In this document: positions 29,513-33,001 of the stretch, in pieces | How positions within the stretch are numbered: position 1 is the stretch's first letter | How the letters are laid out: each line of letters starts with the position of its first letter | Source: Butyrivibrio sp. | Lineage (GTDB): Bacteria; Bacillota; Clostridia; Lachnospirales; Lachnospiraceae | DNA length: 33,001 nt | Direction of reading: 5' to 3' | NCBI GenBank assembly: GCA_024694565.1 | Contig: JAILJR010000193.1 | Coordinates: 1 to 33,001 of the forward strand | Notes under the pieces: generated by a model | Told to the model about the DNA's origin: nothing | The model's database searches: none | The model's input: only the letters and a program-made list of their open reading frames with translations | Translations under genes and position numbers: made by a program

Positions 29513-31146
29513 TAACACAGAGCACTAATCTTAATTTGATACCGGGAAAAGTTCTTCCTAGGGTGAATGCAGTGCAGTATGATTATGGCTCCAGAATCCT
29601 GGAATTTCCTATATGGAACGGAGAACAGCGTTTTATCCTTACCGGCGCTATGACTGCGAGGATCCAGGGTACGAAGCCCGACAGACTCGGCTTCGACTAT
29701 GCAGCGACTGTTGATACGACTAACAATATTATTACAGCAGACCTCACCGATCAGATGACACCGATAAGCGGTGAGGTGATGTGTGAGATTGTTCTCAAGA
29801 AGAGTAATGAAAGGATAGGTACGCTCAACTTTGTTCTAGTAGTACAGCCTGCGGCTCTTAATGACCAGACAAGCACATCGAAGTCCGACCTGCCTGACAT
29901 CATAGCTCTTGCAGAGGAACAGATGCATGCAGCAGCAGCCAGTGCAACAAAGGCACAGTCATATGCAGAAGGCGGAACCAATACGCGCCCCGGCGAAAAT
30001 ACAGACAACGCCCACTACTATGCTGGTCAGGCAGAGGCGGCAAAACAAGCTGCAAATAGTTCGGCAACAAGTGCATCATCGAATGCGCTTAAAGCAGAGG
30101 GCTTTGCAAATGGTAAGCAGAATGGTCAGGCTGTTCCAGGAACATCACCGTATTATCATAACAATGCTGAATATTTCATGGAAGAGGCACAAGAAGCAGC
30201 GCAGGAAGCTGAGGCCTGGTCCGAACATCCGCCATATATCGGGACCAATGATCACTGGTTTGTTTATAACATTACAGATCACGAATTTGTAGACAGCGGA
30301 ATTAAGGCCAGCGTATCGATAAGAATCCAGGACATCACTATGTTGGATTACAATGCAACACCTTATGTGACCAATTCGGGAACGGCAACGGATCCGGTGT
30401 TCCATCTGTACCTTCCGCGCGGATCTTCTGTAACAGGATGCGCTAGGATAGGCACAGTAGGACTTATCGATACCTACCGCATGACCTTCTCGGATGGTTT
30501 CTATGCAGATTTTGTCGTAATGAACGGCAAAGGAATTCGGTCCATCACCAAGACGGATACCACAGGCCTGTTGGACACTTACACGATCACATTTAATGAC
30601 GGAACTACCCAGACATATATTGTCACAAATGGCAAAGGAATTCGGTCCATCACCAAGACGAATACCACAGGCCTGGTGGATACCTACACGATCACATTTA
30701 ATGACGGAACTACCCAGACGTATACCGTCACAAACGGCAAAGGTATTCAGTCCATTGTCAAGACAGACACCACAGGCCTGGTGGATACCTACACGATTAC
30801 ATTTAATGACGGCACTACCCAGACGTATACTGTAACGAATGGTCGTGACGGAATCGGGTCGCAAATAAGCAGCCTGTCAGATGTATCAATCACAAGTCCT
30901 GCCAATAAAGATGGTCTTGTGTACAACTCAGCTACAGGCAAATGGGAGAACCAGGAACTAAAAAATGTAGCTTTTACAGGCAGTTTTTCGGATCTGGTCG
31001 ACCAGCCAACAATTGACACCGCCCTTGATAAAGCATCAACAAACGCCGTCGAGAATAAGGCTGTTGCCACAGCGGTAGAAAAGTGGGAAGCACTTGGATT
31101 ATCGGTAGTAAATGGCGTAGTATGCCAGACATACAATACAACATAA
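29509..31146 (+). CDS. BppU-like baseplate upper protein with 35-aa repeats
   Basis: A 545-residue protein overlapping the previous stop (ATGA). Residues 1-120 match the N-terminal BppU domain: NLNLIPGKVLPRVNAVQYD and FILTGAMTARIQGTKPD. Residues 130-235 are Ala/Gln-rich coiled coil. From about 305, four 35-residue units run, the last three nearly alike (GKGIRSITKTDTTGL, DTYTITFNDGTTQTYTVTN). The C-terminus (SSLSDVSITSPANKDGLVYN) is a common fibre segment. BppU proteins hold receptor-binding proteins on the baseplate, so this protein probably carries the DGR-diversified protein encoded next. Confidence 0.85.
   Translation: MITQSTNLNLIPGKVLPRVNAVQYDYGSRILEFPIWNGEQRFILTGAMTARIQGTKPDRLGFDYAATVDTTNNIITADLTDQMTPISGEVMCEIVLKKSNERIGTLNFVLVVQPAALNDQTSTSKSDLPDIIALAEEQMHAAAASATKAQSYAEGGTNTRPGENTDNAHYYAGQAEAAKQAANSSATSASSNALKAEGFANGKQNGQAVPGTSPYYHNNAEYFMEEAQEAAQEAEAWSEHPPYIGTNDHWFVYNITDHEFVDSGIKASVSIRIQDITMLDYNATPYVTNSGTATDPVFHLYLPRGSSVTGCARIGTVGLIDTYRMTFSDGFYADFVVMNGKGIRSITKTDTTGLLDTYTITFNDGTTQTYIVTNGKGIRSITKTNTTGLVDTYTITFNDGTTQTYTVTNGKGIQSIVKTDTTGLVDTYTITFNDGTTQTYTVTNGRDGIGSQISSLSDVSITSPANKDGLVYNSATGKWENQELKNVAFTGSFSDLVDQPTIDTALDKASTNAVENKAVATAVEKWEALGLSVVNGVVCQTYNTT
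30421..30840 (+). repeat. 105-bp repeats in the BppU-like gene
   Basis: Units begin at 30421 (diverged), 30526, 30631 and 30736, each 105 bp (35 codons). The last three are nearly identical. GGCAAAGG marks the start of each of these three. The repeats likely lengthen a beta-stem and could change number by recombination. Confidence 0.9.
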
Positions 31147-31161
31147 TAAAGGAGATGAAGT

Positions 31162-32193
31162 ATGAGCGAAGTCACAAAACCTCTATTCAAAGACGAAACT
31201 GCGCAGCAGATCCTGGCAGCAATCCAGGCAATCGGCACGACAAACATCGGAAATCTATCCGCACTGCTGACAACTGATAAAACAAGCCTGGTGGCAGCAG
31301 TCAATGAACTCAAGGCAAGGTGTGATACAGAAGAAGGAAGGCTCAATTATGTTGCTGCCTTCCTTTTTCATAATATCCCCCGAATTGTTCCGAAAGATAT
31401 CACGGCATATGTGACAGATGGATCCCTGTGGCAGAGGCTGAACGGTATCGGAGGGTATTCCCTCTATGAGGACATCTATGTGGGTGACTACATTCATATG
31501 TCCAGGGCAATATCAGCCTATGAAAGAACTGGACAGTACCAGGCAACCGGATCCGACTATGTAACTATTGCAGGTATCAGCTGGTATAGGCATAACGGCG
31601 ATCAGGAACTCAACTATGAGCATCTTGTGATGGTACCGGGCAAAGGATTCGGAGGGACACAGCATTTCGGGCGGAGCCGAATGAACTCATCAAACAGTAC
31701 AACTGGTGGGTACAAGGCATCTGAGATGCTCACAGCAACAATCGGGACGCCAGCCTCATCAGGATCCACAGGGGCACAGGCTACGATCAATCAGCAGCTG
31801 TACGCGGAATTTGGCGGGCACCTTAAGACGACAAGAGAACTGATCACAAACGCGATCACGGCAAATGCATATAATAGATTCGGTACTGCAACCGGAGCAA
31901 CCTCCGGATGGGCATGGGAGAGCTGTCAGGCTATCCTGATGAGCGAGATCGAAGTATATGGGTCAATTGTCTGGTCATCGTCCGGACATGATACCGGCAA
32001 TGCATGCGCGCAGCTTCCACTGTTTACATTCAGCAAGGAAGCGCAGAACAACAGAACTGGATACTACTGGCTCAAGGATATAGCTTCTGACGCGTATTTC
32101 TGCAATTGCGGCAACGATGGCGGTGCCGGCTACAGCCGCGCTAGCAGTGCCAACTTTTATGTTCGTCCCCGCTTCATCTTAGCGGCAGCGTAA
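31162..32193 (+). CDS. Tail-tip receptor-binding protein, DGR target (VR2)
   Basis: A 343-residue protein with AAAGGAGATG before the ATG. Residues 1-55 are an attachment segment (TTDKTSLVAAVNELKA is typical of phage tail proteins). Residues about 75-343 form a beta-rich lectin-like domain; it ends with GYYWLKD, then the variable repeat at residues 308-337, and VRPRFIL. The variable part is Gly/Ser/Asn-rich, as expected for a ligand-binding face scaffolded by a C-type lectin fold. Position after the BppU-like gene and before avd and the TR is the same as for Mtd in the Bordetella phage. It should decide which host surface molecule is bound. Confidence 0.9.
   Translation: MSEVTKPLFKDETAQQILAAIQAIGTTNIGNLSALLTTDKTSLVAAVNELKARCDTEEGRLNYVAAFLFHNIPRIVPKDITAYVTDGSLWQRLNGIGGYSLYEDIYVGDYIHMSRAISAYERTGQYQATGSDYVTIAGISWYRHNGDQELNYEHLVMVPGKGFGGTQHFGRSRMNSSNSTTGGYKASEMLTATIGTPASSGSTGAQATINQQLYAEFGGHLKTTRELITNAITANAYNRFGTATGATSGWAWESCQAILMSEIEVYGSIVWSSSGHDTGNACAQLPLFTFSKEAQNNRTGYYWLKDIASDAYFCNCGNDGGAGYSRASSANFYVRPRFILAAA
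32083..32172 (+). repeat. DGR variable repeat VR2
   Basis: Aligned to the TR without gaps. It differs at 15 TR adenines, including the doublets AAC to GGC, AAT to GGT, AAC to CGC and AAT to TTT. Only two other differences exist (C to A and T to G), both in the first 12 nt, near the 5' edge where cDNA integration ends. VR1 and VR2 share AGT and TTT at the same codons, so they are related. Confidence 0.95.
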
Positions 32194-32224
32194 TCGTTAA
32201 TCGGCCACCCCTGTGTGGGTGGCC
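32161..32224 (+). promoter_or_regulatory. VR2 target-recognition block: IMH-like sequence plus hairpin
   Basis: The 24 nt at 32161-32184 equal those after VR1. GGCCACCC (32203-32210) and GGGTGGCC (32217-32224) form an 8-bp stem with a 6-nt loop, ten bases after the stop codon. The stem sequence is the same as at VR1, with different loops. Confidence 0.85.
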
Positions 32225-32238
32225 CCGGGTTAAGAAAA

Positions 32239-32772
32239 ATGTCAGTACTTAAAAATTTAAGAAATCTTTCCAATATGCAGTTTTACAAGACAGCTCTTTT
32301 CATCAGGAAAGAGCTGTCGAACTGGATGCTAAGAGAATTCGGAACTACCAGGAATAAGAAATCAGTAAGACAGGTGATCAAAGATATTACACCGGAAGAT
32401 CAGAAGACGATAGATGATATTTTCATAAAATATGGTAGGTCCACAAATAAAGAGTATCAGGGTGAATATCCTGAGTGGTTCATGGACCACGAAAAGGAGA
32501 CCATCCTCAGAATACTACAGGAGCTCATGGAGAACATAGTCAGGGCAAATACATTATATGTTAGCAAAGGAAATCAGTTGGAGTATGAACAGCGAAGACT
32601 GTATCAAGATAAAGCTATAGGATGTTGCTATGTATTATACAGTGAATTGCAGTATATAAAATCATTATTTGCAACAGATCTGAACAGATATGTTGTGATC
32701 CTGGAAAGCATCGAAAAAGAGGTTGACCTGTTGAAAGGCTGGCGACAGTCTGACAACAAGAATAAAGGGTGA
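32239..32772 (+). CDS. avd: DGR accessory variability determinant (Avd)
   Basis: A 177-residue helical protein. The ATG at 32239 was chosen; a GTG at 32215 would lie in the VR2 hairpin. MQFYKTALFIRKELSNWML, PEWFMDHEKETILRIL, RRLYQDKAIGCCYVLYSEL and a final LLKGWRQSDNK match clostridial Avd-type four-helix-bundle proteins. Avd forms a pentameric barrel that binds the reverse transcriptase and the TR RNA and is needed for mutagenic cDNA synthesis. It lies between the target gene and the TR, the standard order. It is longer than the Bordetella phage Avd of about 130 residues. Confidence 0.87.
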   Translation: MSVLKNLRNLSNMQFYKTALFIRKELSNWMLREFGTTRNKKSVRQVIKDITPEDQKTIDDIFIKYGRSTNKEYQGEYPEWFMDHEKETILRILQELMENIVRANTLYVSKGNQLEYEQRRLYQDKAIGCCYVLYSELQYIKSLFATDLNRYVVILESIEKEVDLLKGWRQSDNKNKG

Positions 32773-32781
32773 GTTCTGATA

Positions 32782-32871
32782 GCTTCTGCCGCTAATTTCT
32801 GCAATTGCAACAACAATGGCAATGCCAACTACAACAACGCTAGCAATGCCAACAATTATGTTCGTCCCCGA
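32782..32871 (+). repeat. DGR template repeat (TR)
   Basis: A non-coding 90-nt repeat starting 9 nt after the avd stop. Read in the VR frame it has 12 AAY codons, which can change at the first two bases to codons for 15 amino acids without giving stops. It matches VR1 and VR2 except at adenines. After CGTCCCCG its sequence departs from the VRs (IMH*-like), which sets donor apart from acceptor. It lacks the hairpin found after the VRs. The TR RNA would be copied by the reverse transcriptase with A-specific errors. Confidence 0.95.
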
Positions 32872-32988
32872 TTTAATGTGCTGCAAAAGGTCATTTGACC
32901 ACGCAGCTCTTGAAGGAGAACTTATCCTGTCCGAAAGGAGAACAGACCATCCGATACTGTCAGATAAGTCTGGAACAGTTATAAACGT
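32872..32988 (+). ncRNA. Expected TR-downstream spacer of the DGR RNA
   Basis: In studied DGRs the RNA downstream of the TR, up to or into the reverse transcriptase gene, is needed for priming and Avd/RT binding. This segment follows the TR and holds no gene. Visible elements are the short palindrome GGTCATTTGACC (32889-32900) and a repeated GAAGGAGAAC / GAAAGGAGAAC pair (32912, 32933). The assignment is by position. Confidence 0.45.
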
Positions 32989-33001
32989 ATGGTAAACTAT
33001 G
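32989..33001 (+). CDS. Possible start of the DGR reverse transcriptase (cut by window edge)
   Basis: An ATG at 32989 opens a frame (M-V-N-Y) that leaves the window after 13 nt. The reverse transcriptase is expected right after the TR and its spacer. No good ribosome site is seen, and a second ATG at 32999 is possible. Only the position supports this call. Confidence 0.3.

Noticed and set aside
30145-30864. A 239-codon minus-strand open frame with repeats in the BppU-like gene
   Set aside because: Its repeats are only the complement of the 105-bp plus-strand repeats; no start signal.
32215-32238. GTG start for avd upstream of the ATG
   Set aside because: It falls inside the VR2 hairpin; the hairpin is conserved at VR1, and the ATG at 32239 begins the recognisable protein.
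1-33001. Insertion sequences or transposons
   Set aside because: No transposase gene or terminal inverted repeats with target duplications were seen.

Overview
The window is the left part, and most of the genome, of an integrated temperate tailed phage (HK97-type siphophage) in a low-to-mid GC Firmicute. Strong AGGAGG-type ribosome sites, gene types and codon use suggest a clostridial, Lachnospiraceae-like host; this is inference, as no host gene other than a tRNA is visible. The left end is a tRNA-Arg(ACG) at 3-76. A leftward tyrosine integrase (228-1367) points at its 3' end, so the tRNA is the likely attachment site. The right end of the prophage lies outside the window.

Layout. (1) Lysogeny module, 228-2139: integrase, a CI-like XRE repressor on the minus strand and a Cro-like XRE protein on the plus strand, around an intergenic region with four operator-like sites at exact 32-bp spacing. 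(2) Early region, 2248-12528: a small protein with a diversity-generating retroelement (DGR) variable repeat, an excisionase-like protein, a SleB-like hydrolase, an HUH-type Rep, a degenerate RNase H-like protein, an HNH protein, a run of Cys-rich zinc-site miniproteins, a reversed hicAB toxin-antitoxin pair, membrane and lipoprotein genes, and an ArpU/RinA-like late regulator. It ends in a strong terminator at 12623-12651. (3) Packaging and head, 12664-20447: HNH, small and large terminase, portal, prohead protease, major capsid protein with an Ig-like domain, and connector. (4) Neck and tail, 20440-31146: head closure, neck, tail terminator, major tail protein with an InlB/Flg_new-type domain, tail chaperone with a -1 frameshift, tape measure, Dit, Tal and a BppU-like baseplate protein. 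(5) DGR, 31162 to the window edge: tail-tip target gene with VR2, an Avd accessory gene and the adenine-rich template repeat (TR). The reverse transcriptase is expected just past the right edge.

Main points. The DGR has one TR (32782-32871) and two variable repeats. VR2 is in the adjacent tail-tip gene; VR1 (2710-2799) is about 29 kb away in a small early protein without a signal peptide, beside the repressor/Cro switch. Both VRs differ from the TR almost only at TR adenines, and both are followed by the same 24-nt block and a hairpin that the TR lacks. The large terminase carries a 366-residue intein inside its Walker A motif; it starts with Ala and has the Trp/Cys/Thr triplet of class 3 inteins plus a LAGLIDADG endonuclease. 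The tail chaperone has an A AAA AAC slippery site, a 7-nt spacer and a 10-bp hairpin.

How the genes work together: the operator array and CI/Cro proteins set lysogeny or lysis; early genes replicate and excise the genome; the ArpU-like protein probably turns on the late operon; the intein must splice before DNA packaging can work; the DGR diversifies the tail tip for host range and, separately, an early protein of unknown role.
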